The notes: generated from the sequence alone by a model not told the origin. Positions 21,599 through 29,687 are shown, counted from the first letter of the stretch. The stretch: DNA of 37,109 nt from JBBQTQ01 sp038213135 (GCA_038213135.1 JBBQTQ010000016.1:1-37109), one strand, 5' to 3'. Made by a program: numbers and translations.

Positions 21599-23505
21599 AC
21601 CTCTTCTGGCTCCTGCGAGTGCCAGGCGATCAGGGCGAACGCCGCAGCGAGTCCCGCCAGCCCGGCCACGTAGAAATGCGAGGTCAGCAGCATCGTGAAG
21701 ACGACCGCGACGCAAACGGCGAGCGTCACCGGCCACGGCGACTCGGAGGGCATGTCGAGGATCTCCGCGAGCACGCCGTCGCGCACCGACGACGCGGGCG
21801 TCTCGTGACCGGAGTCGAGCACCCACTCGCCGCGGTTCAGCTTGCGGACGTCCTCGTGCCGGTCGTCGAGATCCCAGTTCGGATAGGCGCTCGTGACGGT
21901 CGGGATGACCGCGAAGTTGTACTCGGGTGGCGGCGAGGGGATCGCCCACTCGAGAGTTGCGCCGCCGAACGGATCCGGGCCGGCCTGCGGCCCGCGCCGC
22001 AGGCTCCAAACGAGGTTGCCGAGGATCAGGAGCAGTCCCGCCGCGAGCACGAACGAGCCCACGGTCTCCAGGAGGTTGTAGATCCCGAACCCGAGCCCCG
22101 ACGAGTACGTGTAGACGCGCCGCGTCATCCCCAGCAGCCCGACGATGTGCATCGGGAAGAACGTCAGAGCCGTCCCCGCGAAGGTCAGCCAGAACGAGAC
22201 CTGCGCCGCCCGCTCGTGGTACAGCCGCCCGGTGACCTTGGGGAACCAGTAGTACATCCCGCCGAGGACAGGGAAGACCGCCGCCCCGAAGATGATGAAG
22301 TGGAAGTGGGCGACGACGAAGTACGTGTCCGTCACCTGCTGGTCGAACGGGATCGCCGCAAACATGATCCCCGAGAGGCCACCGAGCACGAAGAAGGCGA
22401 TGAAGCCGCCGATGAAGAGCAGCGGCGCCTTGAACTGCGGCCGCCCCATCATCACGGTGAAGCACCAGGCGAAGACCTGGATCGTGCTCGGGATGACGAC
22501 CATCATCGAGGCGGCCGCGAAGAAGATCAGCGTCGTCGTCGCGAGGCCGGTCGAGAACATGTGGTGCGCCCAGACGCCGAAGCCGATGAAGGCGACGAGC
22601 AGCTCCGCGAGCGCGACGAGCGGGAAGGCGACCATCTTCCGCTTCGCGAAGGTCGGGATGATCGAGGTCGCGATCCCGAACGCGGGCAGGACGATGATGT
22701 AGACCTCGGGGTGGCCGAAGAGCCAGAACAGGTGCTGCCAGAGCAGCGACGACCCTCCCAGCGCCGTGTCGAAGAAGTGGAAGCCGAGCTTGCGGTCGAG
22801 CTCGAGGAAGACGCAGTCGGTCGTCAGCGCCGGCAGCGCGAAGATCAGCGCTCCGGAGACGGCGAGCATCGCGAAGCAGAAGAGCGGCATCCGGTTCAGC
22901 GACATCCCGGGCGCGCGACCCTTGAAGATCGTGACGATGAAGTTCAGCGCCGAGGCGGTCGAGGCGATGCCGTTGAAGATCAGCCCGAGCGCGTAGAAGT
23001 CGATCGCCATCCCGGGGCTGAAGGTGCGATCGGCGAGCGGGACGTAGTTGAACCAGCCCGCGTCGGGTCCGGCGCCGATGAAGAGACCCGTATAGATGAA
23101 GATCCCGGAGCCGACGAAGAGCCAGAAGCTAAGCGCGTTCAACCGCGGGAAGGCCATGTCGCGCGCGCCGATCATCAGCGGCACCAGGTAGTTGCCGAAG
23201 GCGCCGATCGTCATCGGGATGATGAAGAGAAAGATCATCGTCACCCCGTGGACGGTGAAGAGCTGGTCGTAGGTGCCAGGCGAGACGACCTTCTCGTTCG
23301 GCTGGGCGAGCTGCGTCCGGATCAGCAGCGCCTCGACGCCGCCCGCCGCGAAGAAGACGAGCGTCGTGAAGAAGTAGAGGAGGCCGATCCGCTTGTGGTC
23401 GACGGTCGTCAGCCAGCCGAGCAGGCCGGGCCGCGCCTGCCAGAGCCGGCCGAGACGCTCGGCGCGCTGGCGACCGGCGGGCTCGAGCTCGATGCCGACG
23501 GCCAT
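21595..23505 (-). CDS. ctaD: Cytochrome c oxidase subunit I with Gln in place of the K-channel lysine
   Basis: 636-aa A-type heme-copper oxidase catalytic subunit reducing O2 to water. Visible: heme a ligand His86 (TVHGVTM), D-channel Asp116 (GARDMAFPR), CuB/Tyr segment His265-Pro-Glu267-Val-Tyr269 (FGHPEVYIIVLP), CuB ligands His314-His315 (WAHHMFSTG), and the later heme ligands in AHFHFIIFG. In the K-channel helix the stretch VVIPSTIQVFAW puts Ser340 and Gln343 where the usual TGxK has Thr and Lys. A C-terminal extension of about 100 residues contains two more hydrophobic segments (about 590-632), like a fused small subunit. The ATG at 23505 shares one base with the ctaC stop (TGATG). Confidence 0.95.
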   Translation of the reverse strand: MAVGIELEPAGRQRAERLGRLWQARPGLLGWLTTVDHKRIGLLYFFTTLVFFAAGGVEALLIRTQLAQPNEKVVSPGTYDQLFTVHGVTMIFLFIIPMTIGAFGNYLVPLMIGARDMAFPRLNALSFWLFVGSGIFIYTGLFIGAGPDAGWFNYVPLADRTFSPGMAIDFYALGLIFNGIASTASALNFIVTIFKGRAPGMSLNRMPLFCFAMLAVSGALIFALPALTTDCVFLELDRKLGFHFFDTALGGSSLLWQHLFWLFGHPEVYIIVLPAFGIATSIIPTFAKRKMVAFPLVALAELLVAFIGFGVWAHHMFSTGLATTTLIFFAAASMMVVIPSTIQVFAWCFTVMMGRPQFKAPLLFIGGFIAFFVLGGLSGIMFAAIPFDQQVTDTYFVVAHFHFIIFGAAVFPVLGGMYYWFPKVTGRLYHERAAQVSFWLTFAGTALTFFPMHIVGLLGMTRRVYTYSSGLGFGIYNLLETVGSFVLAAGLLLILGNLVWSLRRGPQAGPDPFGGATLEWAIPSPPPEYNFAVIPTVTSAYPNWDLDDRHEDVRKLNRGEWVLDSGHETPASSVRDGVLAEILDMPSESPWPVTLAVCVAVVFTMLLTSHFYVAGLAGLAAAFALIAWHSQEPEEV

Positions 23506-24611
23506 CAGCGCAGGGTCTCCAGATAGGCGACGAGCGCGCGCAGGTCTGCGGGCTTCAGGTCGAGCCGCGGCATCTTCGCCCCGGGCTTGGCGTGGTTCGG
23601 GTCGCCGATCCAGTCGGCGAGCGAGTCGTGGGTGTTCGGGATCGTGTTCGCGGCGAGGCTGCTGCGGCTCGCCAGGTGGGTGAGGTCGGGCCCGACGCGG
23701 GCGTCGGCGGAGGTGCCGGCGATCGTGTGGCACGCGGCACAAGGCTCGCGCAGGAACACCCGCTCGCCGGCGCGGGCGAGATTCGCGGTCGGCTTTGCGG
23801 CCTTCCGCGCTTGTCCCGCGAGCCAGGCCCGAAAGACTGCGGGTGGATCCGCGTAGACCAGGAACTGCATGTGCGCGTGCTGGAGCCCGCAGAACTCGGC
23901 ACACTGGCCGAGGTAGCGGCCGGGCCGGTCCGCGAGCAGCTCGATCGCGTTCCGGCGGCCGGGGATCGTGTCGATCTTCCGGTTCAGCTCCGGAACCCAG
24001 AAGCTGTGGATCACGTCGCGGGTCGTCACGACCAAGCGCACAGGCACGCCGACAGGGATGTGGATCTCGTTCGCGGTGACGACGCCCGAGGCGGGGTAGC
24101 GCACGTCCCACCACCACTGCTCGCCGACCACGTCCACCTCGAGCCGGGTCGAGCCCGGCTTGGGCGCCGCGGTCGACTTGACGACGAAGACGTCCGCCCA
24201 GACGAAGAGCAGGGTCAGCACGACGAGCGGCACCGCGATCCCCAGCCCGACGACGAGCGCGGTCGCCGCCCGGTCGCCGCCGCCGAACGGCAGTTGCTCG
24301 CGGTGGCGGCGCGTCCAGCCGAGCAGCAAGAGCACGGCGATGACGCCGAACCCGACCGCCGACCCTCCGAGCATCCACCACCAGAGCGAGTCGATCTGCC
24401 GGGCCGCGTGACTGTGCGGCTGAAGCGAGTTGACCCGGTTGGAGCCGCAGCCGGCGAGCGCGAGCACGGCGAGGAGCACCGCCGCCCCCGCCGACCTCCT
24501 CGAGCTGCCGGAACCGTTGATCCGCTTCGATACCCGCGCCAGCGGCGACAAAACGGACAACACAGCGGTCGCGACCTGCCTGGCGCCAATCACCCGAATG
24601 GGTGTCGCCAC
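23505..24611 (-). CDS. ctaC: Cytochrome c oxidase subunit II with fused cytochrome c (caa3 type)
   Basis: Up to 368 aa. A lipoprotein-like signal ends in LAVLALAGC, then two membrane helices (about 75-100 and 118-142), the CuA domain (VIHSFWVPEL and CAEFCGLQHAHM giving His, Cys, Glu, Cys, His, Met ligands) and a C-terminal class I cytochrome c domain with CAACH (about residue 294) and a Met near KMPRLDLK. The fusion defines a caa3 oxidase. The start is uncertain: GTG at 24611 (reported), GTG at 24593 or 24563, or TTG at 24551; none has a good Shine-Dalgarno or -10 box, and a shorter form would give a more usual signal peptide. First gene of the respiratory cluster. Confidence 0.9.
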   Translation of the reverse strand: MATPIRVIGARQVATAVLSVLSPLARVSKRINGSGSSRRSAGAAVLLAVLALAGCGSNRVNSLQPHSHAARQIDSLWWWMLGGSAVGFGVIAVLLLLGWTRRHREQLPFGGGDRAATALVVGLGIAVPLVVLTLLFVWADVFVVKSTAAPKPGSTRLEVDVVGEQWWWDVRYPASGVVTANEIHIPVGVPVRLVVTTRDVIHSFWVPELNRKIDTIPGRRNAIELLADRPGRYLGQCAEFCGLQHAHMQFLVYADPPAVFRAWLAGQARKAAKPTANLARAGERVFLREPCAACHTIAGTSADARVGPDLTHLASRSSLAANTIPNTHDSLADWIGDPNHAKPGAKMPRLDLKPADLRALVAYLETLR

Positions 24612-24640
24612 AGCGGCCCAGCGCCGGAAGGCTTTGCGTA

Positions 24641-25441
24641 GTGCGGCAGTTGCTCCTGAACCGGCGAGCGCTGGCGGTCGGCGGCTTCGTGCTCCTGGCC
24701 GTAGCCTCGGGCGCCGCGATCGGAGTCCCGCTCGACGACCCGGGCTATCTCTTCTACGTGCCGCTCGCGCTGCTCGCCCTCGCGGGGGATACGCGGCTGG
24801 GCACGCTGGCGGGCCTGGCCTGCGCGATCCCCTACACGGTCGCGACGACCCGCCTCGGCAGCCCGGAGCTCTGGGAGCGAAGCCTGACCCGCTTCGTGGC
24901 GTTCGGGATCCTCGGAGCGCTGATCGGCTGGTCGGCGGAGACGAACCGCTCGCTGCTCGCCCGGCTCAGGGATCACGCCGAGCGCGACTTCCTGACGGGC
25001 CTCCTGAACATGCGGGCTTTCGAGGCGGCGCTGGCGGCGCGTCTCGAGCGAGCGCGGCCGTTCGCGCTGCTCCTCTGCGACGTCGACCGGCTCAAGGACG
25101 TCAACGACTCGCTCGGGCACGCCGAGGGCAACGAGCTCCTCAAGCGCGTGGCCTCGACCATCGACCGCACGCTAGCCGGCGACGACAATGCCCGCCTGGG
25201 CGGCGACGAGTTCGCAGTCCTCACCTCCCTGGCCGGGAGCGACGAGGCCGCGGCAGCGGCACGCCGGCTGGAGACGATCGTGGCCGAGCAGGCCGCGTCC
25301 GTCACGTTCGGTTGGGCTGTGTACCCGGCGGACGGCACCGACGCGCTCGCGCTCTTCCACGCCGCCGACAAGCGGCTGTACGAGGGGAAGCTGACGGCCG
25401 ACGGCCGCCCGACGGCCGGGCTGCTGCAGCGCGTGTCCTAA
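24641..25441 (+). CDS. Membrane-bound GGDEF-domain diguanylate cyclase
   Basis: 266 aa. N-terminal membrane part with about four hydrophobic segments (residues 6-100), then a GGDEF domain (about 115-255) that makes cyclic di-GMP from two GTP. The active-site motif is canonical (RLGGDEF), as are DVDRLKDVNDSLGHAEGNELL and the C-terminal AADKRLYEGK. The Arg of the RxxD inhibitory I-site is missing (LAGD in its place), so product feedback inhibition is probably absent. Start GTG at 24641 has GGAAGG about 9 nt upstream; a more upstream in-frame ATG would overlap the divergent ctaC start. No obvious input domain apart from the membrane segments. Confidence 0.9.
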   Translation: MRQLLLNRRALAVGGFVLLAVASGAAIGVPLDDPGYLFYVPLALLALAGDTRLGTLAGLACAIPYTVATTRLGSPELWERSLTRFVAFGILGALIGWSAETNRSLLARLRDHAERDFLTGLLNMRAFEAALAARLERARPFALLLCDVDRLKDVNDSLGHAEGNELLKRVASTIDRTLAGDDNARLGGDEFAVLTSLAGSDEAAAAARRLETIVAEQAASVTFGWAVYPADGTDALALFHAADKRLYEGKLTADGRPTAGLLQRVS

Positions 25442-25483
25442 ACGTCTACATCAGCGCCAGACCTAGGTCAGGCGCTGGGACGT
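25442..25483. terminator. Long hairpin after the diguanylate cyclase gene
   Basis: Arms CAGCGCC/GGCGCTG and GACC/GGTC (25452-25477, one A-A mismatch) with an outer pair ACGTC/GACGT (25442-25446 and 25479-25483). It begins just after the stop codon at 25441 and ends about 30 nt before the TPP riboswitch. No U-tract follows, so a terminator role is plausible but unproven. Confidence 0.4.
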
Positions 25484-25513
25484 GCCGCTCTCGGGCATGG
25501 CCCGTTAGAGTGC

Positions 25514-25592
25514 CGCCTCCGGGGTGCCTCCGCGTGGAGGCTGAGAACAGACCCGTTGAACCTGATCCGGTTCGTACCGGCGAAGGGAGGCG
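25514..25592 (+). promoter_or_regulatory. TPP riboswitch (THI element) with Shine-Dalgarno in stem P1
   Basis: The conserved core is unmistakable: GGGGTGC...GGAGGCTGAGA (CTGAGA at 25541-25546), ACCCGTTGAACCTGAT (25551-25566) and the CCGGTTCGTACCGG hairpin followed by CGAAGGGA. P1 is formed by CGCCTCC (25514-25520) and GGAGGCG (25586-25592). The 3' strand of P1 is the ribosome binding site of the permease gene, whose ATG is at 25595, so folding with bound TPP would hide it directly. Confidence 0.95.
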
Positions 25593-25594
25593 AC

Positions 25595-26929
25595 ATGAGC
25601 GAGCAGACACCGGCATGGGGCATCGAGCCCGTTCCCGAGCGGCTGCGCGTGCTCGGCTTCCTCGACACGACGCTGCTCTGGGGGAACCTCTCGATCTCGC
25701 TGCTCGTGATCGTGCTCGGCGCGTTCCTCGTGCCGGCGCTCTCGCTCGGCGGAGCGCTGCTCGCGATCCTCGTCGGTGCGCTCGCGGGGAACGTCCTGCT
25801 GGGCCTGGCCGGGATGATCGGCGCCGACGCTCGCGTGCCGGGGATGGTCGTGCTGCGCGCCCCGCTCGGGCAGCGCGGCTCGATCGCGCCGACGGTCCTC
25901 AACGTCGCCCAGAACCTCGGTTGGTCGACCTTCGAGCTGATCATCATCTCGACCGCCGCAGCGGCGCTCTCGAACCGCGTCTTCGGCTTCTCGCAGCGCT
26001 GGCTCTGGGCCGTCCTCTTCGGCGCGATCTCGATCGGGCTCGGCCTGCTCGGCCCGGTCGGTTTCGTGCGCCGTTACGTGAAGAAGTTCGCAGCTTGGGC
26101 CGTGATCGCCTCGATCGGCTACCTGACCTGGTGGGTGCTCGACAAGTCGCACCTGCACGCGTACTGGTCCGCTCACGCGGCGGGCGGCCTCTCGTTCGGG
26201 CAGGGAGTCGACCTCGTGATTGCGAGCATCATGTCCTGGACGCCCCTGGCCGCCGACTACACGCGCTTCTGCCGCACCCGCAAGGGCGCGTTCTGGGGGA
26301 CGAGCATCGGCTACTTCGTGCCGACCCTGTGGTGCTTCGCGATCGGCTGCTTGCTCGTGCTCTCGCGGCACATCTCTGTGCCCGAGCAGATCCCGGCGGC
26401 TGTGGCCGCGGGCGGCGCCGGCGTGCTCGCGCTGCTCGCGCTGACCGTGGACGAGAGCGACGAGGCATTCGCCGACATCTACTCGACTGCCGTCTCGATC
26501 CAGAACGTTCTGCCGCGCGTCTCGCAGCGCCTGCTGATCGTGATCGTCGGCAGCCTGGCGACGATCGGTGCGATCGTGATCGACCTGCGCAACTACGAGA
26601 CCTTCCTCTTCCTGCTCGGCTCGGTCTTCGTGCCGCTCTTCGGCGTGCTGCTCGCGGACTGGCTGCTCGCCGGAGCCCACTACACGGCCGACGACGTCTT
26701 CCGCTCGCCCGCGGTGCGCGTCGAGCAGATCGGCGCGTGGGTCGTCGGCTTTGGCCTCTACCAGTGGCTCTCTCCGCAAGGCCCCGGCTGGTGGACATCC
26801 CTCGTCGCGCACACGAATCCCGGCCACGCGGGGCTCACGGCGTCGCTGCCGAGCTTCGCGGCGGCCTTCGGCCTGGCGGCGCTCGCATCGCTCCGCTACC
26901 GGCGGGCCGCCCTCCTCCATTCGCAATGA
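25595..26929 (+). CDS. cytX: NCS1-family permease, probable hydroxymethylpyrimidine/thiamine-precursor transporter (CytX-like)
   Basis: 444-aa integral membrane protein with about twelve hydrophobic segments and the NCS1 (cytosine/purine/thiamine/allantoin permease) pattern: WGNLSISLLVI near helix 1, GADARVPGMVVLRAPLGQRGS after helix 2, NLGWSTFELI in helix 3, and SWTPLAADYTRFCR. Family members are Na+ or H+ symporters of nucleobase-like compounds. The TPP riboswitch immediately upstream makes a thiamine precursor such as HMP the best substrate, as for CytX. ATG at 25595 is placed by the GGGAGG of riboswitch P1. The stop overlaps the next ATG (ATGA). Confidence 0.88.
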   Translation: MSEQTPAWGIEPVPERLRVLGFLDTTLLWGNLSISLLVIVLGAFLVPALSLGGALLAILVGALAGNVLLGLAGMIGADARVPGMVVLRAPLGQRGSIAPTVLNVAQNLGWSTFELIIISTAAAALSNRVFGFSQRWLWAVLFGAISIGLGLLGPVGFVRRYVKKFAAWAVIASIGYLTWWVLDKSHLHAYWSAHAAGGLSFGQGVDLVIASIMSWTPLAADYTRFCRTRKGAFWGTSIGYFVPTLWCFAIGCLLVLSRHISVPEQIPAAVAAGGAGVLALLALTVDESDEAFADIYSTAVSIQNVLPRVSQRLLIVIVGSLATIGAIVIDLRNYETFLFLLGSVFVPLFGVLLADWLLAGAHYTADDVFRSPAVRVEQIGAWVVGFGLYQWLSPQGPGWWTSLVAHTNPGHAGLTASLPSFAAAFGLAALASLRYRRAALLHSQ

Positions 26930-27735
26930 GGCCGATCGGGATCGTCGGCAACCTCTCGCGCGACCGGATCGACGGCGGGCCGCCCTGCACGGGCGGCGGG
27001 GCATTCCACTGCGCGCGGGGGCTGCGGGCCTTCGGCCGGCTCGGCGTGATCGTGACGCGAAGCAGCGTCGACGACCGCCGCGAGCTGCTGCCCCCACTCG
27101 TCCGGCTGGGCCTGCCCGTCCGCTGGCGGCCGGGCGAGCCGACGACCGCCTTTGCGCTCGACTACGACGGCGAGGAACGCCGCCTCGCCGTCGAGGCGAT
27201 CTCGGAGCCCTGGGCTGCGGAGGACGCCCTCGGCTGGGTGCGCAACTCGCTCCGGGGCGTCGAGTGGGTGCACGTCGCCCCGCTGCTGCGCAGCGACTTC
27301 CCGCCGGAGACCATCGCCGCGCTCGCGCGCGGCCGGCGCCTGTCGCTCGACGGACAGGGCCTCGCCCGCGTATCCGCCGTCGGTCCGCTGCAGCTCGACC
27401 CGCACTACGACCCCGAGGTGCTGCGGCACGTCTCGATCCTCAAGCTGGCCGAAGACGAGGCGCAGCTGCTCGTCGGCGGCTTCGACGAGCGCACGCTCAG
27501 CCACCTGGGAGTGCCCGAGATCGTCGTCACGCTCGGCTCGCGCGGGTCGATCGTGTACGCGGACGGCCTGGTGGAGCACGTGCCGGCCCGACCGCGAGCC
27601 GCCGATCCGACTGGAGCCGGTGACGCGTTCGCCGCGGTCTATCTCGCCTGCCGCGCGACCCGGTTCTCCCCGGTCGCGGCCGCCCAGCGCGCGACAGCCC
27701 TCGTCGGCGACCTGCTCGTCGGCCGCGCCGCATGA
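26926..27735 (+). CDS. PfkB-family kinase in the TPP-riboswitch operon
   Basis: 269-aa ribokinase/PfkB-fold sugar or nucleoside-type kinase. It has the C-terminal signature RAADPTGAGDAFAAVYLA, with the anion hole and catalytic Asp in GAGD (about residue 230), and an N-terminal GNLSRDRI...GGGAFHCARGLRAFG replacing the usual substrate-binding GG motif. Canonical ThiD (HMP/HMP-P kinase) belongs to the same ribokinase fold but is a different family. Being second in a TPP-controlled operon after a CytX-like permease, it may phosphorylate the imported pyrimidine or another salvage intermediate. That is an inference from context. ATGA overlaps at both ends. Confidence 0.85.
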   Translation: MRPIGIVGNLSRDRIDGGPPCTGGGAFHCARGLRAFGRLGVIVTRSSVDDRRELLPPLVRLGLPVRWRPGEPTTAFALDYDGEERRLAVEAISEPWAAEDALGWVRNSLRGVEWVHVAPLLRSDFPPETIAALARGRRLSLDGQGLARVSAVGPLQLDPHYDPEVLRHVSILKLAEDEAQLLVGGFDERTLSHLGVPEIVVTLGSRGSIVYADGLVEHVPARPRAADPTGAGDAFAAVYLACRATRFSPVAAAQRATALVGDLLVGRAA

Positions 27736-28121
27736 TCGCGGCCGTGCAGACCGCCGACGGCGTCGTCGAGATCGACCTCGACGAGGAGCTCGTGCTCGGC
27801 TTCGAAGAGGGCCGCAAGCTCACCCAGCCCCCGCCGGTTCCAGTCTCGCTGCCACTTGTGCTGGCCGCGGCCGAGTCGGGCTCGACGGTCGTCGCCGTGG
27901 TCGACACGAAGCCGCCGCTCGTCGTCTCGCACGACGCGGGCCGAACCTGGCGGGAGTCGGGCCGCGGGCTCCCCGGCGGCCGAGCCGTCGCGATCGCGGA
28001 CGACCCGGACGTGATCGTCTATGCGGCGCGCAACCGGCTCTACGTCTCCCGCGACGGGGGCCGCTTCTGGTCGGCGCTCCCCGCGGAGCTGCCTGAGATC
28101 GAGGCCGTCGCGCTCAGGTGA
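27732..28121 (+). CDS. Small BNR/Asp-box repeat protein
   Basis: 129 aa, no signal peptide. Two Asp-box repeats are visible: SHDAGRTWRES (about 65-75) and SRDGGRFWSAL (about 105-115), each after a short strand pattern, as in sialidase-like or glycosyl-hydrolase BNR beta-propellers, but the protein is far too short for a whole propeller. It overlaps the kinase stop (ATGA) and converges with the phzF-like gene with an 8-bp overlap at the 3' ends. It may fold as an oligomer or as a partial propeller. Function unknown; its only hint is membership in the TPP-riboswitch operon. Confidence 0.75.
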   Translation: MIAAVQTADGVVEIDLDEELVLGFEEGRKLTQPPPVPVSLPLVLAAAESGSTVVAVVDTKPPLVVSHDAGRTWRESGRGLPGGRAVAIADDPDVIVYAARNRLYVSRDGGRFWSALPAELPEIEAVALR

Positions 28122-28968
28122 TGTTCAAAAGGCGGAACTCGCCGCGCGCGACGATCACCGCCGAGCCGCCGACCTCGACGCCTTCGATCGCCTCCGCACT
28201 GCCGGTCACCGTCGCGTAGAGCGTCGAGGGCCGCCCGATCTCGACTCCCTGCGAGATCTCGATCTGCTCGCCGAACGGAATCAACCCGTGCCGCGCCAGG
28301 TGAACGGCGAGCGGGCCGGCCGCCGAGCCGGTCGCAGGATCCTCCGCGACGCCGTCCGCGGGCGCGAACATGCGCGTCTTCCAGCTCGTCCCGCTGCCCG
28401 CGAAGCAGTTGGTGCCGAGGATGCCGTTCCCCTTCAAGGCCTCGAAGTCCGGGCGGACGGCAGCCACCTCCTCGGGCGAGCGCAGGCAGATATAGACGTG
28501 CTCGAGACCGTTGTCGTAGACCTCGATCGGAAGCTCGGAGCGCTCGACCCCGAGCGCAGCCAGCAGGCCCTCGGGATCCGGGTACGACCGCACGGTCGGC
28601 ACCTTCTGCGCCATGCGCCCGAAGACGATCCGCTGGCCGTCCCGCTCGAGCCGCACCGGGATCACCCCCACGCCCGTCTCGAGCCTGATCTCCTCCAGCT
28701 GCAGCGGCGCAGCCAGCACGAACGCACTGCCGAGGCAGGGGTGGCCGGCGAAGGGCAGCTCGTCATGCGGCGTGAAGATCCGGAGCCGCACGTGGCCGTC
28801 GGCCTCCGCGGGGAACACGAACACCGTCTCGGAGAAGTTCATCTCCTTGGCGAGCGGCTGCAGCAACTCCTCGGGGATGAGGCGCGCGTCGGTGAAGACC
28901 GCGAGCTGGTTCCCCTCGAGCGGCCGATCGGTGAAGACATCGGCGACCACGTAGCGGAAGGCGGTCAC
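28114..28968 (-). CDS. PhzF-family isomerase/epimerase
   Basis: 284-aa protein of the PhzF/diaminopimelate-epimerase fold. It has the N-terminal DVFTDRPLEGNQLAVF, the general acid/base Glu in EMNFSETVFVF (about residue 46), HDELPFAGHPCLGSAFVL, and the mirrored C-terminal DPATGSAAGPLAVHL. PhzF catalyses a step in phenazine biosynthesis, but most genomic homologues act on other small molecules; no other phenazine genes are present, so that pathway is not implied. GTG at 28968 overlaps the preceding methyltransferase stop (GTGA). Third gene of a unit headed by an MntR-like regulator. Confidence 0.9.
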   Translation of the reverse strand: MTAFRYVVADVFTDRPLEGNQLAVFTDARLIPEELLQPLAKEMNFSETVFVFPAEADGHVRLRIFTPHDELPFAGHPCLGSAFVLAAPLQLEEIRLETGVGVIPVRLERDGQRIVFGRMAQKVPTVRSYPDPEGLLAALGVERSELPIEVYDNGLEHVYICLRSPEEVAAVRPDFEALKGNGILGTNCFAGSGTSWKTRMFAPADGVAEDPATGSAAGPLAVHLARHGLIPFGEQIEISQGVEIGRPSTLYATVTGSAEAIEGVEVGGSAVIVARGEFRLLNIT

Positions 28969-29687
28969 GCGGCGTGCGTGAGGACGAAGTTCCGCGTGCG
29001 AAAGACGGGCGCCAGCTCGTCCGTGTACGGGATCCCGAGCTCGTTCACGTACAGCTCGAAGTCGAGCCACCGGCGCATGTACTCGGCGCGCCGTCCCTCC
29101 GGGACCACCTTGTAGACGCTCTTGAGGTCCGTGTTGAACACCTTCTCCTCCACGATCCGGAAACCCGATTCCGAGCTGAGCGAGCTGAACTCTTTCTCAC
29201 CGACCGGTGCCTGGTACTTGCCTTCCAAGCCGAAGCGGGCGAGCAGACCGCCGATCCGTGTCTTCCAGCGGTCGCTTTGCCGTCCGTTGACGAAGTGTCC
29301 GGCGTCGTAGTTGATCAGGAAGAGGCCGTCCCGAGCCAGGTGGCGCTTGGCGCAGCGAAGGTACGGAAGCCGTCGATAGACGTGTTCCAGAACGCTGAAG
29401 GAGACCACGACGTCGGCCGGCTCCAGGTCGAGGTCGTACGCCGGTGCGTTCACGACCTCCGCCGAGAGTCCGTCCAGCTCGGCCTTCGCCCGCTCGCAAG
29501 CTCGCGCCGAAGGCTCGACCCCTGTGTAGCGGACGTGCCGATGGCGCTGCAGAAGGCGCGTGAAGTTCGAACCGTCTCCGCACCCGAGGTCGATCACCCG
29601 AAGCGACTCGCGACTGTCCGCCAGCTCGTCGACCCGCTCCAGGCAGTAGAGCTTCGCCGCGTTCCCCATCGTCAGCGGCTCGTTCAT
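28965..29687 (-). CDS. Class I SAM-dependent methyltransferase
   Basis: 240 aa. Rossmann-type methyltransferase with motif I VIDLGCGDGSNFT (about residues 36-48), the acidic end of strand 2 in YTGVEPSARACERA, and the post-motif VVVSFSVLEHVYRRLPYL (motif IV-like DVVVSFSVLEH). A C-terminal half of about 100 residues, with aromatic and basic residues, would give substrate specificity. Acceptor unknown. It is bound by ATGA to the regulator upstream and by GTGA to the PhzF-family gene downstream, so all three are probably co-expressed. Confidence 0.88.
   Translation of the reverse strand: MNEPLTMGNAAKLYCLERVDELADSRESLRVIDLGCGDGSNFTRLLQRHRHVRYTGVEPSARACERAKAELDGLSAEVVNAPAYDLDLEPADVVVSFSVLEHVYRRLPYLRCAKRHLARDGLFLINYDAGHFVNGRQSDRWKTRIGGLLARFGLEGKYQAPVGEKEFSSLSSESGFRIVEEKVFNTDLKSVYKVVPEGRRAEYMRRWLDFELYVNELGIPYTDELAPVFRTRNFVLTHAA

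Noticed and set aside
24571..24700. Upstream ATG starts for the diguanylate cyclase and the longest ctaC start both being used
   Set aside because: The longest frames of the two divergent genes would overlap each other; the GTG at 24641 with a ribosome binding site removes the conflict.
28114..28968. Phenazine biosynthesis from the PhzF-family gene
   Set aside because: No phzA/B, D, E or G homologue is nearby, and most PhzF-family proteins act outside phenazine pathways.
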